Of a stretch of 64,000 nucleotides of DNA, positions 9,640-17,938 are shown one piece after another (within the stretch, counting starts at the first letter, position 1; each line of letters starts with the position of its first letter). The notes beneath the pieces were generated by a model. The model ran no database searches. It was not told the DNA's origin and worked only from the letters and a program-made list of their open reading frames with translations. The position numbers and the translations under genes are program-made. This stretch comes from CAYVWB01 sp964455395 (lineage in GTDB: Bacteria; Desulfobacterota; Desulfovibrionia; Desulfovibrionales; Desulfovibrionaceae), in the NCBI GenBank assembly GCA_964455395.1, contig CAYVWB010000007.1, positions 1 to 64,000 of the forward strand, in the 5' to 3' direction.

Positions 9640-10440
9640 TCATGCAGCTGTCTGCGCCTTGTATTGCTTGTAGTACTTCAGCACTCGCTTGACGTACTTG
9701 CGCGTCTCTTTGTATGGGGGCACGCCGCCGTAACGTCGCACTTTTGTAGGTCCTGCATTGTACGCGGCGAGCGCCAAAGTTGTATTGTTTCGATACCGCT
9801 GCATCAACGATTTCAGATAGCGCGTCCCACCATCTATATTCTGATGCGGATCGAAAGAATTGGTCACACCTAGGCTCCGCGCCGTGGCAGGCATGAGTTG
9901 CATCACTCCCTGGGCTCCGGCGCGGCTTACTGCAAGCGAATCAAAAGCGGATTCCGCCTTGCAGACTGCAAGCACCAAAGCAGGCTCAAGCCCGTGCCGT
10001 TCGGACGCCTCGCGAGCAAGGCGCTGGATTTCCATATGATCCGCAGCACGCGGCGCCGGCCCTTGCTTCATAAAGCCGACGAACGCCTCCAAACCACCCC
10101 TGGCGGTCCAGCGCGCTTCCAGCGACTGCGCCACACTGGCCCAGTCGGGAGCGGCATCCTGCAGGGCGCGTGCGTTATCATGAAGCATTGCAATATGATG
10201 AGACGCACCAGCATAGAGCTCGTGGACCCTGCGGCCGAGACCCTGCACACAATGCAGCGTCTTTGACGCGAACTCACTGAGATTGAAGTCGCTGGCGGCG
10301 ACGGTCGGGAAGACTGCGGAGGCGCGCGACGCGCTTCCATATAGTGGCTTGTTCCCGGCTGCTTCCAGCACCAGCGCCGGAGCGGCCAGTTGGAGCGCCA
10401 GCACGCACAAGCCAAGCGCTGCATAGCGGAGTGCTTGCAT
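9640..10440 (-). CDS. Lytic transglycosylase (SLT family), exported
   Basis: 266 residues with an N-terminal hydrophobic signal segment (LGLCVLALQLAAPALV) and a good AAGGATGG ribosome site. The C-terminal half (about 140-265) is a goose-type SLT domain: catalytic Glu in KAESAFDSLA, then GAQGVMQLMPATA, the ALAAYNAGPTKVRRYGGVPP block and a basic tail. It should cleave peptidoglycan to anhydromuropeptides. It is on the same strand as the type I secretion genes, 194 bases downstream of them; a weak TTGACG-type -35 in that gap would allow separate transcription. Its composition is between that of the AT-rich block and the rest of the window. Confidence 0.92.
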   Translation of the reverse strand: MQALRYAALGLCVLALQLAAPALVLEAAGNKPLYGSASRASAVFPTVAASDFNLSEFASKTLHCVQGLGRRVHELYAGASHHIAMLHDNARALQDAAPDWASVAQSLEARWTARGGLEAFVGFMKQGPAPRAADHMEIQRLAREASERHGLEPALVLAVCKAESAFDSLAVSRAGAQGVMQLMPATARSLGVTNSFDPHQNIDGGTRYLKSLMQRYRNNTTLALAAYNAGPTKVRRYGGVPPYKETRKYVKRVLKYYKQYKAQTAA

Positions 10441-10634
10441 TCGTCCATCCTTGACAGGTTGAGGATTCAGAGGGGTCTTTGTGAGTTAGCGACTTGTCAG
10501 CGGACGTCAACCCCCAAAGACTCCATGACTCCTCCAACTGCCCGTAACCACACGGATAGACGAAATATTACCAATTGGACACACCAAAAGGACCAACTGA
10601 TGCAAGGTGTGCGACAAAACAAGGTAGACGCAGA

Positions 10635-12050
10635 CTAATTCGGCTCGCGCATGGCTTCATCGGCAAATCGTGTCAAGGGCTCGAAAATGTAGGACAGAAC
10701 ACTACGTTTCCCGATATTGATATCACCAACAAGAGTCATGCCGGGCATAAGGCGGAAGTCGTCAGGCAAGTTCTTGAGTCGCATTTCGTCTATTCCGACA
10801 AGGGCCTTGAAAGCTACAACGACTTCACCAGTAGGAAGCTCTGTTTTGTACGCATCATGACTCACGGTCTGAATGCGACCAACAATAGACCCATATCGCT
10901 GATAAGGCAACGTCTCAACCTTCAATGTAACGATGTCGTCTTTACGAACATATCCGATTTCTGTAGGCGGTATGAACAATTCAGCCAATAGAGGTTCATT
11001 CAGAGGGGAGAGTTGCATGATAGGCTCACCTTCTCCAACAACTGAACCTGCAGTCAACTTCTCAATGGAAATAACAACAGCATCAGTCGGTGCGGCGATT
11101 TCATTCAACTGCTGTCGAAATTGCATCTTTCGCAACTCCTGGAGATATTCTTCTCGCTGACTTGAAACTGAAGCGAGCTCCTGCCCTACAACATTCAACC
11201 AATTATTCCTGAAAGCTTTCTTCTCATCCTTCAACTGACTAACCGAATGAATTGCGTTCTGAAACTCACGTTGCGCATTTTCTAGTCGCGCCTGAATATT
11301 CGATAAGGCTGTTTCCGCTTCAAGCACACTCAAGCGAGTATCAGCACCTCTTTCAAACACTTCTCTTCGCATTGAAACCATTTCTTTGTGGTACTCAAGC
11401 TGCTTATTGTAATTATCTATTTGCAAACTCAGCGAATCAAGACTTGATTCCACCTCGCGAATTTTGCTATCATATGCATCGACTCTAGAATTGAACTCTG
11501 CAATTCTGTTTGCATAAATACGCTTCTGCAATGCAAATCCTTCTTCTGAAAAAAACAACACCTCTGAAAAATTATTTCTGTCCATTCCATTACTTTCAGG
11601 TAGGCCCTTCAATGCAGGGCGTGAAAACGGTTTTTCATGAAATTCCGCTTCCAAGCGATACATCTGCATTGTATACTCCTCAACCAGCGCTTCCAAACGG
11701 GCAACGTCAGATTCCGAGAAAGTAGGATCCAGAGAGACCAAAGGATCATCTTTATCGACCATGTCTCCTTGAGCGACGTGGATTGCATTGACAATTGAGC
11801 GATCAAGAGGCTGAATGACAATGGTGTTTTCTGCAGCAATGATTTGTCCTTGCACTGGAACTTCTATTTCCAATTCAGCAAAATAGCTCCACAGAAAAAG
11901 TACGAGCCAACAGAGCACCAAGCCGTAGAGAGCAGCACGTGTGTAACGAGGTGGTGGTTGGTTCGCCAAACGCGCCAAATCCGACTGGAACTCCAGTGAG
12001 TCTTTCTGGAGCAAGTTGTCCGCAGGCGTTGTTCGTCTCTTTATGGCCAC
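10635..12050 (-). CDS. HlyD-family membrane fusion protein of a type I secretion system
   Basis: About 471 residues from GTG 12050, which has AGGGAAGG seven bases ahead and lies four bases after the ABC gene; ATG 12071 inside that gene is the alternative. One inner-membrane helix (ALYGLVLCWLVLFLWSYFAEL, about residues 40-60) is followed by a biotinyl-lipoyl half (VPVQGQIIAAENTIVIQPL), a long periplasmic coiled-coil hairpin (about 100-320) and the returning lipoyl and beta-barrel parts (AAPTDAVVISIEKLTAGSVV). It bridges the ABC exporter to an outer-membrane TolC-like channel, which is not encoded here. AT-rich codon use sets it apart from most genes in the window. Confidence 0.92.
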   Translation of the reverse strand: MAIKRRTTPADNLLQKDSLEFQSDLARLANQPPPRYTRAALYGLVLCWLVLFLWSYFAELEIEVPVQGQIIAAENTIVIQPLDRSIVNAIHVAQGDMVDKDDPLVSLDPTFSESDVARLEALVEEYTMQMYRLEAEFHEKPFSRPALKGLPESNGMDRNNFSEVLFFSEEGFALQKRIYANRIAEFNSRVDAYDSKIREVESSLDSLSLQIDNYNKQLEYHKEMVSMRREVFERGADTRLSVLEAETALSNIQARLENAQREFQNAIHSVSQLKDEKKAFRNNWLNVVGQELASVSSQREEYLQELRKMQFRQQLNEIAAPTDAVVISIEKLTAGSVVGEGEPIMQLSPLNEPLLAELFIPPTEIGYVRKDDIVTLKVETLPYQRYGSIVGRIQTVSHDAYKTELPTGEVVVAFKALVGIDEMRLKNLPDDFRLMPGMTLVGDINIGKRSVLSYIFEPLTRFADEAMREPN

Positions 12051-12054
12051 CTTC

Positions 12055-14202
12055 CTACCTTCCCTCTTCATGATGCTTATCTGTGTTGTTACAAACACTT
12101 CGGATAGCGAGGCCGCTTGATGATTCCTCACGCTGTGCGCAGTCGTCATCCAAGTAAACAATTCTATCAACAAGCTTCAGCAAGCTACTATCGTGAGTAA
12201 CAATGAAAACAGTTCTATTATTGTAAAGTTGCAATATAGCACTACAAATAGAATGGGCGCTTTGGGGATCAATCGCACTTGTCGCTTCATCCAATATAAG
12301 AATTTGTGGATTGCCAAGAATTGTTCGGGCTATGGCGATACGTTGGCGCTGTCCCCCCGAGAGATTCCTTGCATTCTCGGAAAGCATGGTATTATAGCCG
12401 CTCGGAAGGTTCTGTATGAATTCATCAGCCCCGGCGATGGAAGCCGCATGGAATGCTTCTTCTAATGTAGCGCTGGGCCGAACAGCACAAATGTTATCCT
12501 TAATTGTTCCACTGAAGAAATAGCTGTCCTGAGGCACAACACCGATACTTCTACGAAGATGGTGCAGGTCGAGCTCTCTGATATCAACACCGGAGATACG
12601 TATACTTCCACGCATCACAGGATACAAGCCCTGCAACAATGCCGCAATCGTGCTTTTCCCACTACCACTTTTCCCCAAAATCCCGACAGTGGATCCGCCT
12701 TTCAATGTAGTCGTGAAGTCTTTCAATACATACTTCTGCTCAGGGCCATACATAAAGGAGACGTTGTCGAATTCAATATCACCATCCAGGCGCTTCATAA
12801 GCCCCCTACTCTGCCCCAACCGCTCTCTTGGATGACTCAACACCTTCCCAAGCATCTCCACGGACAGGCGCATACCTTGGAACTCATGAAAAAGGGAAGC
12901 CGCTTTGACAAGCGGCCCGGATACCATTCTCGAAAGCAAGGCGACTGCAATAACAGCGCCGCCACTCATAAGTCCATCCAACACGAGCAGGCACGCGACC
13001 ACAACGATTACAACCCGCTCCAAATTTTGCAGCAACTGAGTCGTTACTCCAATTAAGCTACGAGAGTTCTTTATCGAAATTGTCGCCATTAGTGCATTGG
13101 CGGCTGATTTATCCCATCTTTTTATCCACCAAGGTTCCAAAGAAAGACTTTTAATATTTCGAATTCCTTGCACTGTCTCCACAAGATGCTTCTGTCGCAG
13201 TGCATCTTGTGAATTGAGTCGCTCCATTTCAACAGCCATTGTACGCCTTGAAAGCACCATACAGCCTGCGATCAAAAAACTAAATCCAATGGATATCAAT
13301 GCCAACGACCAATGGAATAACATGATTACTGGAATTATTATTATTAAAGTAGCACATTCCACAAGTGTCGTCAGCAATTTATCCGTCAAGAAAGAGCGTA
13401 TCTTCTCGACATGATGCATATTGCGGAGAAGAATTCCAGAATTTACTCTATCAAAGTAAGAAAGTGGCAGATTCATCATATGCATGAATGTTTTCTGCAT
13501 GAGCTTGACATCAATTTTTTGCGCAACAAAATTCATCATTTTTTGCTGCAGCCAATAGAAAACGGCTTGAAACAGGACAACTATCAGTATTCCAGATGTC
13601 ATGACATAGAGAGTCGAGAGACTCTGGTTCGCCAACACTTTGTTCACCGCCACCATGAAATAGAGTGGAAACGCCAGCTTGAAGAGACTCAACAGGAACG
13701 TTGCAAGAGCTATGTCACGGAATATCGTCCTATGACGAAGCATCTCCCGCAGGAACCAGCGCAGACTGAAAGGCTGTTGCTCTTCCGTCAGCTTGGGCCG
13801 ATACCGCAACATGACTGCATCGCCACTCCAGAATTCCTCCAATTCCTCTCTACCAAGTATGGTGAACGTGGTTTTTCCGGATGTCGGTTCCAGTAACGCG
13901 ACCTTGCCATCATCCGGACCACCTTTGATACCTGAAAGCAGAAACGACTTGTCATCACTCGTACGACATATCAGTGGCAGCGCTTCACCGAGATTGAAGA
14001 GCTCTTCCCAGCGGAGTTTCACTTTACGCGCCTTGAAATCATGCGCTCTTGCGAGGTGCACAAAGTCGTCAGTACTGATACGCTCCGATTCGATTCCATG
14101 CTCATGGATGATTGTGTTGATCGCCAAGTCCTGGTGCTGTTGTCGAGCCACCAGAACAAAACACATCAACGTACTATCTCGGGAACTGCCTGGAATGAGC
14201 AT
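12055..14202 (-). CDS. Type I secretion ABC exporter with degenerate C39 peptidase-like domain
   Basis: 715 residues. An N-terminal C39-like domain (about 1-130) has no DCG catalytic cysteine context, as in HlyB-type exporters that bind but do not cut their cargo. Membrane helices span about 160-440. The nucleotide-binding domain has Walker A GKSGSGKST, signature LSGGQRQRI, Walker B ILILDEATSAID and H-loop VTHD. The cargo would be an uncleaved, C-terminally targeted protein of RTX or adhesin type; none is in the window. The AT-rich region 14203-14372 before it contains a TATAAT-like -10 on this strand (14220-14225) but no good -35. Internal ATG 14166 is another possible start. Confidence 0.93.
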   Translation of the reverse strand: MLIPGSSRDSTLMCFVLVARQQHQDLAINTIIHEHGIESERISTDDFVHLARAHDFKARKVKLRWEELFNLGEALPLICRTSDDKSFLLSGIKGGPDDGKVALLEPTSGKTTFTILGREELEEFWSGDAVMLRYRPKLTEEQQPFSLRWFLREMLRHRTIFRDIALATFLLSLFKLAFPLYFMVAVNKVLANQSLSTLYVMTSGILIVVLFQAVFYWLQQKMMNFVAQKIDVKLMQKTFMHMMNLPLSYFDRVNSGILLRNMHHVEKIRSFLTDKLLTTLVECATLIIIIPVIMLFHWSLALISIGFSFLIAGCMVLSRRTMAVEMERLNSQDALRQKHLVETVQGIRNIKSLSLEPWWIKRWDKSAANALMATISIKNSRSLIGVTTQLLQNLERVVIVVVACLLVLDGLMSGGAVIAVALLSRMVSGPLVKAASLFHEFQGMRLSVEMLGKVLSHPRERLGQSRGLMKRLDGDIEFDNVSFMYGPEQKYVLKDFTTTLKGGSTVGILGKSGSGKSTIAALLQGLYPVMRGSIRISGVDIRELDLHHLRRSIGVVPQDSYFFSGTIKDNICAVRPSATLEEAFHAASIAGADEFIQNLPSGYNTMLSENARNLSGGQRQRIAIARTILGNPQILILDEATSAIDPQSAHSICSAILQLYNNRTVFIVTHDSSLLKLVDRIVYLDDDCAQREESSSGLAIRSVCNNTDKHHEEGR

Positions 14203-14372
14203 ACGTTTTACTTAGAAAAATTATAAATTTACTTTGAAAGTGACATAAGTTAATTTTACATCTATTCTACGCCATGCGCACCACTTTTACTGCAACCTTA
14301 TGAACTCACTGCACACCCTATATCATCACAGGAAAGCGCGCATGGCGTATTATTGTAGACGTGTCTGACCTT

Positions 14373-15047
14373 TCACACTAGTGGATGGACTTTCTCTCGC
14401 GCCCAATACACCATGGCGTGATTAGCCTGAAGCGTTTCGACCAATGCGTTTTCCTCGGAACGCGGCATGGGGTGGATGCGGACGTAGACGTGTCGCGTCA
14501 TGGCGTCTACATCATCGATGTTGGTAAGGATGGACATGATGCGCGCTTGATGCGAACGTAAATCGTCTACAACAGCTTTCAAGGTTCCGGGCGTGTTGGG
14601 CAACTTGAATCCCATTTGCACACCGCCGTGACGCGCGCCCGTAATGGCGATGAGCACATCCAGAATGTCCGAATCCGTGATGACGCCCACCACCTTCTCG
14701 TGCTCGTCAACCACTGGCATGCAGCCGATGTGCTTCTCACGCATGAACATCGCCGCGCTCTCCACGGTGTCCGTCAAGGAGACGCTGAACGCTGGCGACG
14801 TCATGATGTCTTTGCAACGAATGGATTCAATGAGATAGTATATTTCATGGACGTCCAGCGTCGTGGCCTTGGATGGCGAAGCGGCCTTCACGTCGCCACG
14901 CGAGACAACGCCGCGCAAGCGACCCTGCTTGTCCACGACAGGGACACGGCGTATATCATGTTCTTTCAATAATTTGGACGCTTCCGGCATGGGCGTCTCC
15001 GGTGTTACGGTCACCACCTCGGTGGTCATCCAGTCGCGTACTAGCAT
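14373..15047 (-). CDS. Tandem CBS-domain protein with C-terminal ACT-like domain (AcuB-type)
   Basis: 224 residues. ATG 15047 has an excellent AAGGAG site; longer frames upstream are not needed. CBS1 (VRDWMTTEVVTVTPETPM, about 1-60) and CBS2 (CKDIMTSPAFSVSLTDTV, about 80-140) are classic adenosine-nucleotide-binding modules. The C-terminal 70 residues (GVQMGFKLPNTPGTLKAVVDDL) look like an ACT ligand-binding fold. AcuB-type proteins of this layout are regulatory; the partner is unknown. It is divergent from larC, with 192 bases between. Confidence 0.88.
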   Translation of the reverse strand: MLVRDWMTTEVVTVTPETPMPEASKLLKEHDIRRVPVVDKQGRLRGVVSRGDVKAASPSKATTLDVHEIYYLIESIRCKDIMTSPAFSVSLTDTVESAAMFMREKHIGCMPVVDEHEKVVGVITDSDILDVLIAITGARHGGVQMGFKLPNTPGTLKAVVDDLRSHQARIMSILTNIDDVDAMTRHVYVRIHPMPRSEENALVETLQANHAMVYWAREKVHPLV

Positions 15048-15239
15048 GGCGTCTCCTTTGCTCCATTGTCCTGGTCGTGATGGTGTGAACCGATGCGGCG
15101 TCGCGACCTCAGTATCGAGGGCGTCAAGAGACTGTAGCCCACGCTCGCGGACAATGCCAGCATGGAGCGTTCCCATACGCACCCACAATCCACACATGCG
15201 CTACACTTGCTCGCTCGGACGTAGCGCTACAGGTGTCCC

Positions 15240-16439
15240 ATGATTCCTAACGCTTGCTGCTACCTCGACCTCACTCACGGCCTCGGCGGCGACATGGTGC
15301 TCGCAGCCCTCGCCGACGCCGGCCTCGACCTCACGCCCCTGGCGACCATGTGCAGGGACGCCGGTCTCGCCCACACCGTGGAAGCCCGACATGAATGCCG
15401 ACGCGGCGTCGCCGGCCGCCTCCTACACATCGAGACGACCGCAGCCCAGCCCCTGCGCCACCTCCCGCAGATCCAAACCGTGCTGGACGCGCTCCCCCTC
15501 TCCCAGGACGTGCGCCGCCGCAGCCACACGGCGTTCCAGCGTCTTGCCGAAACGGAAGCCCACGTCCACGGCTGCAGCGTGGAGCGCATCCATTTCCACG
15601 AAGTCGGCGCCGTGGACACCATCATCGACGTGGTCGGCGCCTTCTGGGCCATGGAAACCCTCGGCGTGGAAGAAGTCGTCGCCACCAGCATCCCCTGGTT
15701 CACCGGGACCGTGCGCTGCGAACACGGCGTCATCCCCCTGCCTTCGCCAGCCGCCGTCAAACTGCTGCACGGCAAACCCGTCCACCCCACACCCTTCACT
15801 CACGAAGCCGTCACCCCCACCGGCGCACTGGTGTTGGATCAACTCGTGACGCGGTTCGAAACGCCAGGCGCAGCCAAAGGCCCACGCGGCGTGCTGCGCG
15901 CTACGGGCCTTGGCTATGGCTCTTTGGATATAGGTGAAGATGGGGGGGGACTGCGCGTCTTCCTCCTCCAGGCGGAAAACGCCGAGCCCACTGCGGACGA
16001 CCTGGGTCGCCTCGAACGCGTCTGGACCCTGGAGACGCACCTCGACACCCTGACCGGCGAAGAACTGGCTCACGCCATGGCTGGCGTCATGGAAGCCGGC
16101 GCCCTGGACGTCATCGCTCTCCAAGGGGTGATGAAGAAGGGCCGACCCGCCGTGGCGCTGCGTGTGCTCTGCGACGATGACGCCGTCGAAACCGTGGAGC
16201 GGCGGCTCTTTGCGGAGACGTTGACCCTCGGCGTACGGCGCGTGCAAACCGAGCGGCGCGTCTTGCCCCGCCGCAGCGACGCCTTGCCCACGCCGTGGGG
16301 TGAACTCGCCGCCAAGACCGCCATCCTGCAGGGAGAGGAATACACCGCCCCCGAGGACGACGCGCTGGCCGCATTGGCCCGCGCTCACGGAGTCACCGTG
16401 GCGGCCTTGCGCCGGAAGCTGTTGGGTCGGAAGGCATGA
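15240..16439 (+). CDS. larC: LarC, nickel insertion protein of nickel-pincer cofactor synthesis
   Basis: 399 residues in one frame. LDLTHGLGGDMVLAAL (about 9-24) is the LarC N-terminal motif, and FHEVGAVDTIIDVVG (about 119) and PLPSPAA (about 175) are also family hallmarks. LarC inserts Ni into pyridinium bisthiocarboxylate mononucleotide, the cofactor of lactate racemase and relatives. No larA, larB or larE is present in the window. A run of eight G at 15942-15949 lies near the middle, where the Lactobacillus gene is split by programmed frameshifting; here the frame is continuous. Confidence 0.88.
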   Translation: MIPNACCYLDLTHGLGGDMVLAALADAGLDLTPLATMCRDAGLAHTVEARHECRRGVAGRLLHIETTAAQPLRHLPQIQTVLDALPLSQDVRRRSHTAFQRLAETEAHVHGCSVERIHFHEVGAVDTIIDVVGAFWAMETLGVEEVVATSIPWFTGTVRCEHGVIPLPSPAAVKLLHGKPVHPTPFTHEAVTPTGALVLDQLVTRFETPGAAKGPRGVLRATGLGYGSLDIGEDGGGLRVFLLQAENAEPTADDLGRLERVWTLETHLDTLTGEELAHAMAGVMEAGALDVIALQGVMKKGRPAVALRVLCDDDAVETVERRLFAETLTLGVRRVQTERRVLPRRSDALPTPWGELAAKTAILQGEEYTAPEDDALAALARAHGVTVAALRRKLLGRKA

Positions 16440-16544
16440 ACGTATGAGAGCCGTCCAACGCGCTGGCCCTTGCTCGGGGGCCCCGCTGGCGACGCCGGGT
16501 TGACGAGGAACGCGGACGTCGAGGCCGGATCACGTCGGGGCGCA

Positions 16545-17108
16545 TCAGCTGCTGAACGTGGCGTCTTTTTGCGACTCGTCGCCAACGCTCAACACCCCGA
16601 GATGCAATTTCGCGTAGAGGCACGGCAGGAACCACGCCCAGCCTGCCGGCGTCGCCAGCATCGTGACCAGGAAGCCGCCCATCACCACGCTGAAGGCCGC
16701 GAGCGGTCGTTTCAGCCGGGTCGGCGCCGCCAGGAGCACGGCCCCGAAGCCCACCAGCCAGCCATAGCCCACGGCCCCCTGCAGCACCCAGTCCGACGCG
16801 CCGAAGGCCCACGCCGTCAGGAAGGGGTGCAGGTGCACAGCCACGAAGCCCATGCGCGCCAGGGGTGGTTTCGTTCCATATTGGCGGCGACCCGGGGCGG
16901 TGTTCAAGGCGATGGCCCCGCCCACGATATCCAGCGCCAGCAAGGCCGCCAGCAGGGACCGCCAGAACCCCCACTCCGCGCCGGCCTGCGCCGCCCACAC
17001 CGGCAAGGCCACGGCTGCGGCCACGCTCCCCGCAAAGACCAGCGCCGTCTCGGCGCGCGTCCACCCCGGCCCGAGAAACTGTTCCCAGATCGCCGCCATG
17101 CCTCTCAT
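16545..17108 (-). CDS. Multi-pass membrane protein of unknown function, coupled to a MarR gene
   Basis: 187 residues starting at ATG 17108, the ATGA overlap with the MarR stop; AAGGA just upstream supports this start. About five hydrophobic segments are visible (ALVFAGSVAAAVALPVWA; LLAALLALDIVGGAIAL; VHLHPFLTAWAFGA; WLVGFGAVLLAA; LAAFSVVMGGFLVTMLA). The loop between helices 2 and 3 has NTAPGRRQYG. The family is not recognised. Coupling to a MarR regulator suggests it is under its control or helps transduce its signal. Confidence 0.75.
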   Translation of the reverse strand: MRGMAAIWEQFLGPGWTRAETALVFAGSVAAAVALPVWAAQAGAEWGFWRSLLAALLALDIVGGAIALNTAPGRRQYGTKPPLARMGFVAVHLHPFLTAWAFGASDWVLQGAVGYGWLVGFGAVLLAAPTRLKRPLAAFSVVMGGFLVTMLATPAGWAWFLPCLYAKLHLGVLSVGDESQKDATFSS

Positions 17109-17809
17109 CGTCCTTCTTCCCCTCCGCGACCGCGGCGGTCGACTCGGCCTGTCCGCCCCGCCGTGTCCGCGTCGTCGTTGTTTTCCGCGGAGTGCGCGCG
17201 GGGCGCACCTTTGCTTGCGATGGCTCGGGCAGGCGCCGGCCCGTCCGATTCGTCCAGCGCGCCCAGATCCTCCAGTCCATCGAGCAGTGAATCCGCCTCG
17301 GCCATGGCTTCGCTCACCATGACCAGCATGCGCCGCGCGGCGTCCAGTTGCCGGGTCGCCACGCGTCGCGCGTCTTCGTCGGCGTCGCGAGGAGGGCTGA
17401 CCCGTCGGGGAATTTCCCGCAGCAGGTCGCGCAGCAACGTCTCCATCACCCGGTTTTCGTGTTGTCGCGCCCGCTCCCATGCGTCGAGCCCTTGATGGGT
17501 GGCCACCAGCAGGCGGGAGCGCTTGTGGCGCGGATTCACCTTGAACGTCACCAACCCTCGACCGGCCAACGCGTTGACCACCGTCTGGATGAACTGTCGG
17601 GAGACAGCCTGCTCCTGCGCCAGGTCCGGCACGGTGCGCGGCCCCTCGGCGAGCAGGTGGATGACGCGCCGCTCCGACTTGGAGAGCCCCGTGACCCGCT
17701 GCACGGCGTCCGCCATGGCCGTCAACTGCTGCTGCAGCTGCTGCACTTCCTGGATGAGCGCCTGGAGGGAATCCTCGCTGCCCGGGGAATTGAATGAAGA
17801 TTTCACCAT
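17105..17809 (-). CDS. MarR-family transcription regulator
   Basis: 234 residues from ATG 17809; ribosome site is poor. A winged helix-turn-helix occupies about 40-120: GLSKSERRVIHLLAEGP, then VPDLAQEQAVSRQFIQTVVNAL as recognition helix and the wing VNPRHKRSR. The C-terminal 80 residues are an unusually long charged tail, Arg/Asp-rich at the end, absent from typical 140-160-residue MarR proteins. It is followed by an overlapping membrane-protein gene and is divergent from the radical SAM gene 129 bases away, either of which may be its target. Confidence 0.87.
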   Translation of the reverse strand: MVKSSFNSPGSEDSLQALIQEVQQLQQQLTAMADAVQRVTGLSKSERRVIHLLAEGPRTVPDLAQEQAVSRQFIQTVVNALAGRGLVTFKVNPRHKRSRLLVATHQGLDAWERARQHENRVMETLLRDLLREIPRRVSPPRDADEDARRVATRQLDAARRMLVMVSEAMAEADSLLDGLEDLGALDESDGPAPARAIASKGAPRAHSAENNDDADTAGRTGRVDRRGRGGEEGR

Positions 17810-17938
17810 GGTGCAAGAATACCCCCTTGGCAACGCCGTTGTCCAACATTTTTCGTCATGCTGGCGCCCTGCGCTGCTTTGGGCTATGGTGCACGCCGCG
17901 CCGGACGATCGTTTCAACCCACGTCAGCAAGGAACGCC

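Larger units (their letters stand above)
10635..14372. other. AT-rich block, probable horizontally acquired secretion island
   Basis: Base composition drops abruptly across the two secretion genes and the 170-base region before them: for example 12181-12240 has 19 G or C of 60, while flanking genes are mostly well over 60% GC. No integrase, transposase or flanking direct repeat was found, so a mobile element is not proven. Confidence 0.75.

Noticed and set aside
10575..10991. A 138-codon plus-strand frame in the AT-rich block
   Set aside because: It lies opposite the HlyD coding end and lacks a ribosome site. It was considered as a possible missing secretion cargo, but it has no glycine-rich repeats or signal.
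10635..14372. Complete mobile element
   Set aside because: No transposase, integrase, tRNA target or matching end repeats were found; only composition suggests transfer.
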